Shown in pieces: positions 8,081 to 15,272 of a DNA stretch of 34,331 bases. Source of the DNA: Methanosaeta sp. PtaU1.Bin112 (GTDB lineage Archaea; Halobacteriota; Methanosarcinia; Methanotrichales; Methanotrichaceae); contig MVRL01000197.1 in assembly GCA_002067705.1 (NCBI GenBank), positions 1 to 34,331 on the forward strand, written 5' to 3'. The notes beneath the pieces are model-generated. The model did no database searches, had not been told where the DNA came from, and worked only from the letters and a program-made list of their open reading frames with translations. Positions within the stretch are counted from its first letter, which is position 1, and every line of letters starts with the position of its first letter. Position numbers and translations under genes: made by a program.

Positions 8081-10522
8081 ATGACTTTTCAGGTTCTGGC
8101 TCAGGCGGACCGGTCCCGCATACTGCTGTTGCCGCAGAGTGGCAGCAAGGTTCTTTTTGAGGGCTATCTGCGCCTGAAGGATATGCCCCAGGGGCCGAGG
8201 GCCTTTAAATTCCTGGTCAAAAGGGATGAAGAGGCAGAAAAATTTCTTCCCCCGGAGGACGCTTTGCGGATGCTGCGCAAGGCAGGGGCGATTTATCTTG
8301 CCCGCGGCGACGCCTCAATGGAAAAGAAGTTCATAGAGCTTCTAGAATCTTATCAACTGAGATACAGGTTCGTTCAGGTCTGCAATCATTGCCTGGGGCA
8401 GAGGAAGGTCACCTACGTTGAGCAGAACGCCATAACCTACAAGGGAAGGCGAATATGCGAGAACTGTGCCGCTGCAGAGCTGCTTCGTGAAGCCGATTTC
8501 CGCGGCCTGGGCCGGGCTGCCAAGGCCCATCTGGCCAGGATTCTGAAGAAAAGGCGCTGCCTGGACGATGTGGTTGGCCTGCTCTCATTGCAGAGGCTGG
8601 AGCCGGAGCTGACCCACTTTGACACTATCCCCGCCAGCAAAGAGGAGCCCACTTTGTCTCTGGAGGCTATTGCTCTGCCCAAGCCCCTCCGGGAGATTCT
8701 TCAAAAGAGGTTAACCCGTCTTCTGCCGGTTCAGTCCAGGTCGGTGAAGGCGGGCCTATTGGACGGGCGAAACCAGCTGGTCGTCTCAGCTACCGCTACG
8801 GGCAAGAGCCTGGTTGGCGAGATGGCCGGGATCAAGAATCTGCTGGAGAACAGGGGAAAGCTGCTTTTTCTGGTGCCGCTCGTGGCTCTGGCCAACCAGA
8901 AGTACGATCAGCTCAACGCCTACCGGGAGCTGGGCTTCCAGACCTCCATTCGGATCGGAGTGAGCCGCATCCGTCTAGGCAAGGGCCGCAATATTCCCCA
9001 GAGCCTTCAGGCAGACATCATCGCCGGCACCTACGAGGGGATAGACCAGGTCATTCGCACCAAGAAGAGCCTGGGAAAGGTCGGCACGGTGGTGATCGAC
9101 GAGGTCCATATGCTAGAGGACGCAGAGCGTGGGCACAGGCTGGCGGGGATGATCGCCCGGCTGAAAAATGCCGCCCCGAGCGCCCAGTTCATCTTTCTCT
9201 CTGCGACGGTGGGAAACCCCGCCGCCCTAGCCAAACGGCTCGGCGCCACCCTGGTCGAGTATGAGGTGCGGCCAGTGCCCATCGAGCGGCATCTCATCTT
9301 CTCCTCCGGGCCTGAGAAGCGCAAGCTGCTGCGCCAGCTATCCAAAGAGGCGCAGGCTCTGACTTCGTCGACCGGCTACCGCGGTCAGACCATAATCTTC
9401 ACCAACTCCAGAAAGAACTGCTACAACCTCGCCGATGCCATCCCCGGAGCGGCGGCCTATCATGCGGGACTGCAGTATCCGGAGAGAAAGAGAATTGAGG
9501 AGCTCTTCGGCCAGGGCAAGATTCACACTGTGGTCACCACTGCGGCTCTTGCGGCGGGGGTTGATTTTCCTGCATCGCAGGTGGTCTTCGAGTCTCTTGC
9601 GATGGGTATCGAGTGGCTGAATGTGCATGAGTTCAACCAGATGCTGGGCCGCGCCGGCAGGCCTGGCTATCATGACAGAGGCCTGGTCTACATCCTGGCC
9701 GAGCCTGGCCGGAGGTTCTCCTCAGGCCGGGGCGAGTCGGAGGACGAGGTGGCCCTCGCTCTGCTCAACGGCCAGATGGAAGATGTGGCTCCGGAGTTCT
9801 CGGAGGCTCAGCAGCAGGAGGAGGTTCTGGCCAATGCCGTAGCGGCGCACAGCAGGGCGGAGCTGGAGAGGCTGCATGCCCTCACCCTGGGCCTTGACGA
9901 CCTGAACAGCACGCTTGCCGCTCTGGAGAAGGCGGGCCTGCTGAAAGGAATTGCTCCCACGCGGCTCGGGGAAGCGGCGGCGGCCCATTTCCTCGCTCCT
10001 GAGCAGGTGGAGAGCATCGTGCGCTCTATGGGCAAAGGCGAGAGCCCAGCAGAGGCGGCGGTGATGCTGGAGAGCTTTGAGGCGCTGTACCTGAAGTACT
10101 CGGAGCGGATCAGCACGAAGCTGCACATGCAGATCTCTCAGAGGGCGCTGCACGGCTCGTTTCTGGACCTACTGAGCAGCGCTGATCTTAGGGAGCTGGA
10201 CGGCAAGCTGCAGAGGTACTGCCTGGACTTCGCGCGGGATTTTTTGCGCTGCACCTGCGACGAGGCTCCGTACTGCGGCTGCCTGCAAAAGAGCATATCT
10301 CTGAAGATCCTGGATCTGCGGGCGGAGGGCAAAAGCCCGGAGGAGATCATCGGCCACTTCAGCGACAAATACGGTATGTACGCCTACCAGGGAGATCTCA
10401 TCAACTGGCTGGATCAGATGGTGCGCTACCTGGAAGCGATCGAGGCTGTGGCGCGGGTGCTGGGCAGGGAGAAAGCGGCAAAGGAGGCGGCGGAGAGGAA
10501 GAAGAAGGTGGAGGGGGAGTGA
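8081..10522 (+). CDS. Ski2-like superfamily 2 helicase with two Cys clusters (ASH-Ski2 type)
   Basis: The 813-aa protein has the SF2 helicase core: Walker A ATATGKS with Lys242, DEVH at 340-343, SAT (LSATVGNP), and motif VI QMLGRAGRPG around 520-528. Upstream of the core is a ~200-residue region with a zinc-finger-like pair CxxC (101, 104) and CxxC (126, 129). Near the C-terminus is a second cluster, CxC-x5-CxC (724, 726, 732, 734). This layout fits the archaea-specific Ski2-like helicases (ASH-Ski2), reported in Thermococcales to associate with aCPSF1 and the RNase aRNase J. The gene lies four genes after psmB and three after aCPSF1 on the same strand, which supports a role in RNA decay or termination. 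The C-terminal ~50 residues are Lys/Glu/Ala-rich helix. Hel308-type DNA repair is the alternative, but the N-terminal zinc region argues against it. Confidence 0.85.
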   Translation: MTFQVLAQADRSRILLLPQSGSKVLFEGYLRLKDMPQGPRAFKFLVKRDEEAEKFLPPEDALRMLRKAGAIYLARGDASMEKKFIELLESYQLRYRFVQVCNHCLGQRKVTYVEQNAITYKGRRICENCAAAELLREADFRGLGRAAKAHLARILKKRRCLDDVVGLLSLQRLEPELTHFDTIPASKEEPTLSLEAIALPKPLREILQKRLTRLLPVQSRSVKAGLLDGRNQLVVSATATGKSLVGEMAGIKNLLENRGKLLFLVPLVALANQKYDQLNAYRELGFQTSIRIGVSRIRLGKGRNIPQSLQADIIAGTYEGIDQVIRTKKSLGKVGTVVIDEVHMLEDAERGHRLAGMIARLKNAAPSAQFIFLSATVGNPAALAKRLGATLVEYEVRPVPIERHLIFSSGPEKRKLLRQLSKEAQALTSSTGYRGQTIIFTNSRKNCYNLADAIPGAAAYHAGLQYPERKRIEELFGQGKIHTVVTTAALAAGVDFPASQVVFESLAMGIEWLNVHEFNQMLGRAGRPGYHDRGLVYILAEPGRRFSSGRGESEDEVALALLNGQMEDVAPEFSEAQQQEEVLANAVAAHSRAELERLHALTLGLDDLNSTLAALEKAGLLKGIAPTRLGEAAAAHFLAPEQVESIVRSMGKGESPAEAAVMLESFEALYLKYSERISTKLHMQISQRALHGSFLDLLSSADLRELDGKLQRYCLDFARDFLRCTCDEAPYCGCLQKSISLKILDLRAEGKSPEEIIGHFSDKYGMYAYQGDLINWLDQMVRYLEAIEAVARVLGREKAAKEAAERKKKVEGE

Positions 10523-10682
10523 CTGCGCCATCTAATTCGTTAAAGTTAACGATTCAAGTTTAAGCTTCACCTGCGAGTAATTATATAATTAATAATATAT
10601 ATTTCTGCGGACAGAAGCCAACGGAACAAACGAACTAACCGGAATCCTACGACCTTGCCATCCTTGCGCCCTGTTCCCGCCC

Positions 10683-10805
10683 GCAGGCCTGCTGCCGCCT
10701 GCCCAGAGCCGCTCCCACACACCCGCGCGCGAGCGGGCCCTGCCGGGCTTGCGAGATCGATTCCATGTTGCCGCCAAATTGCGGCAATTTCAAACAGAAT
10801 GCTAA
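10683..10805. repeat. GC-rich intergenic repeat, copy 1 (downstream of hicA)
   Basis: Bases 10683-10740 are identical to 11311-11368 (58 of 58). Similarity continues with gaps to the shared end ACAGAATGCTAA, so the copy spans about 123 bases and includes the hicA stop codon. It contains the self-complementary GCAGGCCTGC, a hairpin with arms CCCGC/GCGGG (10722-10737) and, only in this copy, a hairpin TTGCCGC/GCGGCAA (10768-10787). The upstream stretch 10523-10682 holds no gene; it has a TCGTTAA/TTAACGA inverted repeat (10537-10552) and an A+T-rich run near 10580-10606. Confidence 0.9.
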
Positions 10806-11023
10806 AGCAGCAACATAAACTCGTCTACCGATAGACCGGTTTGCCTGATGATGGCCCTCAATGTCCCCCGATCAATCTCTCTGTGATCGGGGACGACTAC
10901 CTGGGCAAAGGGATCATCCCGCCTCAGGATAACATGGCTGCTCTCGCGTCTCTTGACATAAAACATCGCTTTTTCAAGAGCGGCTATGCATTCTTTGCCC
11001 GAGACAACAGGCAGCTTATTCAT
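10802..11023 (-). CDS. hicA: HicA-type toxin (YcfA/HicA mRNA interferase)
   Basis: The 73-aa protein has the compact HicA fold: GKECIAALEKAMFYVKR, then the SSHVIL motif carrying the catalytic His, a DDPFAQVVVPDH loop and a C-terminal helix with RAIIRQTGLSVDEF. HicA toxins are double-stranded-RNA-binding-like ribonucleases that cleave mRNA when not bound by HicB. Its ATG overlaps the hicB stop by four bases (ATGA), so antitoxin is translated first. The last codons and stop lie in repeat copy 1. Confidence 0.92.
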   Translation of the reverse strand: MNKLPVVSGKECIAALEKAMFYVKRRESSHVILRRDDPFAQVVVPDHREIDRGTLRAIIRQTGLSVDEFMLLL

Positions 11024-11226
11024 ACAACGGCCACAAGAACATCGAAGTGGTCAACAGGCACAATAAGGCCATCATCTTTCAAGGCGGCAATGTAACCATC
11101 AATTGCTTCCCTGATATTCGTAAGAGCTTCTTCCCTGGTCTTTCCCTGGCTAATGCAGCCTGGAAGGCTTGGGACTTCTGCTACCCAGTAGCCATCTTCT
11201 CCGGGAGTGAGAATCACCTGTCTCAT
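11020..11226 (-). CDS. hicB: HicB-type antitoxin
   Basis: From ATG 11226 the product is 68 aa. It has the HicB partial RNase H-like domain: EDGYWVAEVPSLPGC, ISQGKTREEALTNIREAI and a final helix. It is the short form, without an added C-terminal DNA-binding domain, so autoregulation may rely on a partner or be absent. The open frame extends upstream into repeat copy 2, but that extension is Arg/Gln-rich and not HicB-like; the ATG chosen here matches the family start. It lies directly upstream of, and overlaps, hicA. Confidence 0.9.
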   Translation of the reverse strand: MRQVILTPGEDGYWVAEVPSLPGCISQGKTREEALTNIREAIDGYIAALKDDGLIVPVDHFDVLVAVV

Positions 11227-11246
11227 AGCTAACTTGATGGCGGCAT

Positions 11247-11258
11247 CAAATAAATATC
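11247..11258 (-). promoter_or_regulatory. TATA box for hicBA
   Basis: On the minus strand the bases read AGATATTTATTTG, centred about 26 bases before the hicB ATG. That spacing puts transcription start at or very near the ATG, and no ribosome-binding site is visible, so the hicBA mRNA is probably leaderless. Confidence 0.5.
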
Positions 11259-11310
11259 TGCGCTTGAGGGCGAAAGATTGTGCTCTTCCTTGAGCCTGAC
11301 GAAGACGGCT

Positions 11311-11432
11311 GCAGGCCTGCTGCCGCCTGCCCAGAGCCGCTCCCACACACCCGCGCGCGAGCGGGCCCGGCCGGGCGTTAGAAATCGATGCTTTGACGCC
11401 GGAAGCTTGCAGTAATCCAAACAGAATGCTAA
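11311..11432. repeat. GC-rich intergenic repeat, copy 2 (upstream of hicB)
   Basis: This is the partner of copy 1, in the same orientation, with the 58-base identical core at 11311-11368. This copy also contains the perfect palindrome GCCCGGCCGGGC just after the shared CCCGC/GCGGG hairpin. Downstream it diverges but ends with the same ACAGAATGCTAA. I see no further copy in the window. Confidence 0.9.
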
Positions 11433-11443
11433 TAACCCGATCA

Positions 11444-11455
11444 AAAATATAAATA
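11444..11455 (+). promoter_or_regulatory. TATA box for the secreted-protein gene at 11491
   Basis: AAAATATAAATA lies about 40 bases before the ATG at 11491, and GGAAGGA (11479-11485) is a suitable ribosome-binding site. It begins 12 bases after repeat copy 2. Confidence 0.6.
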
Positions 11456-11490
11456 CCAGAAAGTACATCCTAGCCCACGGAAGGAATCTC

Positions 11491-11949
11491 ATGCGATTGA
11501 CAGTTGCCTGCCTGATCGTTGTCCTGCTCGTTGGCGCCTTTATCACCACGGCCCAGTCTGCCGCCCGTCCGGAGACCGGCACCATCATCCGCGATACGAT
11601 TCGAAACGGGGACGGATTGCTGGTCATCTATAATAACTGGACCATGGACACAGTGGCTGTGCTTACCGACAGGTGGGATAAGCCCAAGGTAGCAGTCTAC
11701 CTCCGGACCAAGGATGCTCTGGAGATCGACGGCTTAAAAGATGGAGAATATAGCCTCTATTTCACCATTGGCAGCGGATGGAACTCCAGCGCAGGAGATT
11801 TCGAAAAAGTGTACAATCATGTTCTATTTCCACCCATGGTCTTCGAGACCGACGATACAAACTACACCATTCAAGAGGTTGAACTTCAAGAAGCGGACGC
11901 GACCAACTTCGTGCCCGGACGATTCTCGTTCCCAGACATCAGCTCTTGA
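11491..11949 (+). CDS. Small exported protein of unknown function
   Basis: The 152-aa product has a standard signal peptide: MRLT, a hydrophobic core of about 16 residues, and a likely cut after AQSA near residue 24. The mature domain is beta-rich (GLLVIYNNWTMDTVAVL, KVAVYLRTKDALEIDGL, DGEYSLYFTIGSGW) and resembles small exported beta-sandwich proteins in which a strand-turn GIxDGxYxLYF pattern recurs. Three sequons (NNWT, NSS, NYT) fit N-glycosylation. It is not obviously related to the other two secreted proteins here. Its last 11 bases overlap the end of the convergent methyltransferase gene. Function unknown. Confidence 0.78.
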   Translation: MRLTVACLIVVLLVGAFITTAQSAARPETGTIIRDTIRNGDGLLVIYNNWTMDTVAVLTDRWDKPKVAVYLRTKDALEIDGLKDGEYSLYFTIGSGWNSSAGDFEKVYNHVLFPPMVFETDDTNYTIQEVELQEADATNFVPGRFSFPDISS

Positions 11950-12589
11950 GGAAAGCTGCCTGCACCTCGGCGCGCAGATGGTCCTCCCCTTTTATGCGCA
12001 TCTTCCAGCAGTGAGTGCCGACGGACGCCAGTCGGAGGCCGCAGAATAGAGCCACTGCCTCATCTTCCGTGAAGTAGTGAGTGAAAATGCCGCTGCCCCG
12101 CCGGAAAGTTGCTGGCTCAACCTCCACCCCCCCTCCGGCTCGCATATCCCGATCGCTGAAATCCCGAAAGAAGAGACGACCTCCGGGCTTGAGCACGCGC
12201 GCTGCTTCGGCGGCGAGGGCGCGGCGAGCATCGGCCAGCAGATGGCTGGCCACATGAAAGGCAAAGACGGCATCAAAGCTGCTATCCCGAAGGGGCAGGC
12301 AGCCGGCGTCTGCCTGGATGAATGCTGCATCGGCCCGGACGCTGCGAGCGAGACGCAGCGCCTTAGAAGAGACATCCAGAGCGACCACACGGCATCCGCC
12401 GGGCAGAGCGACAAGGGTCTTGCCATCACCACAGCCCAACTCCAGGACGAGGGAGCCCTCTGGTACGGCGGGCAGATCCACCACGGCTCCGCCCCAAAGC
12501 CGGCCCCGGCTGATGTAATCCTTTTCCCAGGCCTGGAGGTGAGGCCTGGAGTGATGTTTTTGATTAGGGTACACGAGTATTCTATGCAA
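11939..12589 (-). CDS. Class I SAM-dependent methyltransferase
   Basis: The 216-aa protein carries the Rossmann-fold methyltransferase signature: motif I VLELGCGDGK (residues 48-57), the acidic end of strand 2 (VVALDVS), motif II-like ADAGCLPLRDSSFDAVFAF and motif III LKPGGRLFFRDF. It belongs to the type-11 methyltransferase group. The substrate cannot be told; the short C-terminal cap (FTHYFTEDEAVALF) is typical of small-molecule or tRNA-modifying members. It overlaps the preceding gene tail to tail by 11 bases and is divergent from the ADP-ribosylglycohydrolase gene. Confidence 0.88.
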   Translation of the reverse strand: MHRILVYPNQKHHSRPHLQAWEKDYISRGRLWGGAVVDLPAVPEGSLVLELGCGDGKTLVALPGGCRVVALDVSSKALRLARSVRADAAFIQADAGCLPLRDSSFDAVFAFHVASHLLADARRALAAEAARVLKPGGRLFFRDFSDRDMRAGGGVEVEPATFRRGSGIFTHYFTEDEAVALFCGLRLASVGTHCWKMRIKGEDHLRAEVQAAFLKS

Positions 12590-12623
12590 TGAGCTGGCAA
12601 TAACCCTTCTGCTCGTCCCTTAC

Positions 12624-12653
12624 AGTCTATTCCAATCTCTTCCAGTCTCTTCC
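12624..12653. repeat. Three tandem 10-base units in a divergent intergenic region
   Basis: AGTCTATTCC, AATCTCTTCC and AGTCTCTTCC follow one another without gaps. One strand is all but pyrimidine-only, and the 10-base period is about one helical turn. The repeat lies between the start codons of the methyltransferase and ADP-ribosylglycohydrolase genes, so it could be an operator, but no protein is known to bind it. Confidence 0.7.
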
Positions 12654-12716
12654 CGGCCGATCTTCTCCCGCAGGCTCTCCGATGGTTTTTAGTTCCAGGC
12701 CGCTTCACACCTGCAT

Positions 12717-13664
12717 ATGGATCTATTGGACCGCTTCCGTGGCTGCTTTCTGGGCCTGGCCGTGGGCGATGCCCTGGGAATGCCCACCGAGGGTTACACC
12801 GCCCAGGAGATCAGAGAGAAATTCGGCATAGTCAGCGAGATGGTTGCGGCCCCACATGGCCATTTTCACAGCGGTCTATTGGCCGGCCAGTTCACCGATG
12901 ACACAGAAGAGACGCTGCTGCTCGCCGAGTCGATCATCGAGTCGGCCGGTTTTTCGCCGGATGGATTTGCCGGCAAGCTCACCGCCTGGGGCACAGCCTG
13001 GACTCTGGACGAGCGGCTCAACCGGGGAGTGGGCTTTGTCACCCGGTCCGCCGTAGAGAGCATGATCGCAGGAACCCCCTGGCAGCAGTCAGGTCTTTCC
13101 ATTCCCACCTGCGGCGCTGCCATGAGGGCTGCGCCCATCGGCCTTCTCTACCATCCGGACATCAATGTCGTCAAGAGCTATGCCGATCTGCAGAGCCTGC
13201 CCACCCACGCCTCCGCCACCGCTCGGGCCGGTGCGGTAGCAGTAGCTGTTGGGGTGGCCCTCTCTGCCGCCGGCCTGCCCAAGGAGCTGGTCTTCAGGAA
13301 TGCCGCTTCTCAGGCCAGCCGCCTCGATGCTGAATTTGCCGAAAGGCTTCTTTGGGTCGGCTCGCTGCTCGACCTTCCGCCTGAAGACGCCCTGGGTCTG
13401 ATCCGAAACTCTCCTCTGGCAATGGAGACCGTGCCCGCTGCCTTCTACTGCTTCCTCAAGTTTGAGCCGAAAGAAGCTCTCATTGCCGCTGCCAGCAGCG
13501 GGGGAGACACAGACTCCATTGCCTCCATCGCAGGCTCGCTCTTCGGTGCAGCCCTCGGGCCATCCTGGATACCAGAGAGATGGCTGACAGCTCTGGAGGA
13601 TAAAGAGAGAATTGAGAATGCTGCCAGCGGGCTTTACCGGCTCTTTGCCTCCGTCTGCCGCTAG
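12717..13664 (+). CDS. ADP-ribosylglycohydrolase family protein (DraG/ARH-like)
   Basis: The 315-aa protein contains the metal-binding landmarks of this family: GDALG (17-21), TDDT (60-63) and GGDTDS (262-267), which together hold the two Mg or Mn ions. Family members remove ADP-ribose from arginine or other acceptors, or cleave related nucleosides, in the cytoplasm. No DraT-type ADP-ribosyltransferase or nitrogenase gene is in the window, so a nitrogenase-regulatory role is unsupported. The ATG at 12717 gives a family-length protein with the expected short N-terminal helix. argC begins 40 bases after its stop from its own promoter. Confidence 0.92.
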   Translation: MDLLDRFRGCFLGLAVGDALGMPTEGYTAQEIREKFGIVSEMVAAPHGHFHSGLLAGQFTDDTEETLLLAESIIESAGFSPDGFAGKLTAWGTAWTLDERLNRGVGFVTRSAVESMIAGTPWQQSGLSIPTCGAAMRAAPIGLLYHPDINVVKSYADLQSLPTHASATARAGAVAVAVGVALSAAGLPKELVFRNAASQASRLDAEFAERLLWVGSLLDLPPEDALGLIRNSPLAMETVPAAFYCFLKFEPKEALIAAASSGGDTDSIASIAGSLFGAALGPSWIPERWLTALEDKERIENAASGLYRLFASVCR

Positions 13665-13673
13665 GGCGTGGCC

Positions 13674-13682
13674 AATTTATAT
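13674..13682 (+). promoter_or_regulatory. TATA box for the arg cluster
   Basis: AATTTATAT lies about 27 bases before the argC ATG, and GTGAGGGA (13693-13700) is the ribosome-binding site. The spacing implies a very short leader; if transcription starts at the ATG, the ribosome-binding site would be lost, so the start is probably slightly upstream. Confidence 0.5.
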
Positions 13683-13704
13683 CATTAGCTTCGTGAGGGA
13701 TTTT

Positions 13705-14730
13705 ATGATAGATGTAGGAATTGTCGGTGGTTCGGGCTACACCGGTGGGGAGCTAATGCGTCTCCTTGCAAATCATCCCGAAGTTAAGGTAGTTGCAGTT
13801 ACCTCCCGGAAGCTGGCAGGAAAGAGCGTCACCGCCGTTCATTCTCACCTGAAGAGCATTTATTCTCTCAATTTTGAGGCGCTAAATGCCAAAGAGGTTG
13901 CAGAGCGCTGCGACTTTGTCTTTACCGCGGTCCCCCATGGTACCGCCATGGACTGGGTGCCCGAGCTTCTTGATGCCGGAACAAGAGTCATCGACCTGTC
14001 TTCAGATTACCGTCTGCCTACCGATGTCTTCGAGAAGACCTATGCCACAAAGCACCGCGCTCCCCGCGAGGCGGTCTTCGGAATGCCTGAGCTTCATCCT
14101 GAGGTGGCTCGGGCCAAGCTGGTAGGCAATCCCGGATGCTATCCCACCGGCGCCACTCTTGCCGTGGCTCCGCTGGCCAATGCCGGTCTGGTGGAGAGGG
14201 TGGTCTACGACTCCAAGTCAGGCATATCCGGCGCCGGAATGGAGCCCACTGAGACCTCCCACTATCCCAACATGTCCCAAAATGTCATCCCTTACAAGCT
14301 CACAGCGCACCGGCACGTTCCGGAGATCAAGCAGGAGCTATCCCGCCTCTCGCCGGGCATAAAGGTGAACTTCACCCCCCACGTCATTCCCTCTGTGAGG
14401 GGCATCCTCACCACCGCCCATGTCTTCGCCCGCGAGGGTTCTGAAGATACTCTGCAGGACAAGAGCCAGGTCTCTTCGATCTATCGCGAGTTTTATAAGA
14501 ACGCTCCCTTCGTTCGCATGGCTGATGCCGTTCCCAGGCTGTCATCAGTACGCGGCTCCAACTTCTGCGATATAAGCTTTGAGCCAGAGAAGGACAGCGA
14601 TCGACTGGTGGTCATATCCGCTATAGATAATCTTGTTAAGGGAGCTTCCGGCCAGGCCATCCAGAATATGAACCTCATGGCTGGCCTTGATGAGAAGACC
14701 GGGCTATGGTTCCCAGGAATGGCGCCCTGA
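13705..14730 (+). CDS. argC: N-acetyl-gamma-glutamyl-phosphate reductase
   Basis: ArgC performs the NADPH-dependent reduction of N-acetylglutamyl phosphate to the semialdehyde in arginine synthesis. The 341-aa protein has the NADPH loop GGSGYTGGEL (8-17), the catalytic Cys145 in GNPGCYPTG, and the conserved His region TAHRHVPEI. A longer open frame begins at 13612 inside the preceding gene, but ATG 13705 is preceded by GAGGGA and matches the family N-terminus exactly. It heads a cluster with a CBS protein, argJ and argH. Confidence 0.97.
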   Translation: MIDVGIVGGSGYTGGELMRLLANHPEVKVVAVTSRKLAGKSVTAVHSHLKSIYSLNFEALNAKEVAERCDFVFTAVPHGTAMDWVPELLDAGTRVIDLSSDYRLPTDVFEKTYATKHRAPREAVFGMPELHPEVARAKLVGNPGCYPTGATLAVAPLANAGLVERVVYDSKSGISGAGMEPTETSHYPNMSQNVIPYKLTAHRHVPEIKQELSRLSPGIKVNFTPHVIPSVRGILTTAHVFAREGSEDTLQDKSQVSSIYREFYKNAPFVRMADAVPRLSSVRGSNFCDISFEPEKDSDRLVVISAIDNLVKGASGQAIQNMNLMAGLDEKTGLWFPGMAP

Positions 14731-14792
14731 AATGATCTGCTGGATGCTGGTGCAGACAAAATACAGGTTTAGACAAGATCGAGGTAGGGATA

Positions 14793-15272
14793 ATGAAAGT
14801 CAAGGATGTTATGAATGTCAGGCCAGTCACCATTCAGGGGGAAGCTCCTGTGAGCGAGGCAGCTAGACTCCTGCGGGAAAATAAGATCAGCGGCATGCCG
14901 GTTCTGGATGGAGAGAAGCTGGTGGGCGTGGTATCGGAATCAGACCTTTTGCGCCTATTATCTGTGGATGATGAGGAGGGCGGTCTTTGGCTGCCCAGTC
15001 CCTTCGAGGTCTTCGAGATTCCCTTCCGAGATCTGGTTAAGTGGGAAAAGATGCACGCCAATCTGGAGGAGATTCCAAAGAAGAAGGTGGGCGATATCAT
15101 GAGCCAGAATCTGCATGAGGTGGAGCCGGATGACTCAGTGGAGGAAGCGGCAGGCATAATGACCCGCCATCGCATCAACAGGCTGCCTGTGGTGGATAAC
15201 GGTCGGCTGGTAGGCATAGTGACCCGGGGGGACATCATATCAGGCCTGGGGATGCAGCATGCAGAGGATTGA
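14793..15272 (+). CDS. Two-CBS-domain protein inside the arg cluster
   Basis: The 159-aa protein is two CBS domains (residues ~1-60 and ~97-155), each with the VxxVxxxxSVxEAAxxMxxxxIxxxPVVD type pattern (SGMPVLDGEKLVGVVSESDL; INRLPVVDNGRLVGIVTRGD), joined by a ~35-residue linker rich in aromatic residues. Paired CBS domains form a module that binds adenine nucleotides such as AMP, ATP or SAM. There is no attached enzyme, so it likely acts on another protein. It sits 62 bases after argC, and the argJ start lies within its last codons (14-base overlap), which ties its synthesis to ArgJ. A role in matching arginine synthesis to energy state is an inference from position. Confidence 0.9.
   Translation: MKVKDVMNVRPVTIQGEAPVSEAARLLRENKISGMPVLDGEKLVGVVSESDLLRLLSVDDEEGGLWLPSPFEVFEIPFRDLVKWEKMHANLEEIPKKKVGDIMSQNLHEVEPDDSVEEAAGIMTRHRINRLPVVDNGRLVGIVTRGDIISGLGMQHAED

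Noticed and set aside
10600-10680. Possible tRNA or other structured RNA gene
   Set aside because: No cloverleaf, no T-loop consensus and no CCA-type end could be found here or elsewhere in the window.
10683-11432. CRISPR or transposon reading of the GC-rich repeats
   Set aside because: Only two copies exist, spaced 570 bases apart with genes between them; there is no transposase, terminal inverted repeat or spacer pattern.
11229-11627. 132-aa minus-strand frame across repeat copy 2
   Set aside because: Its similarity to the frame at 10589-10777 arises only because both cross the same DNA repeat; neither has start signals.
13612-13704. Upstream extension of argC to 13612
   Set aside because: The extra residues come from overlap with the preceding gene; ATG 13705 has the ribosome-binding site and the family N-terminus.
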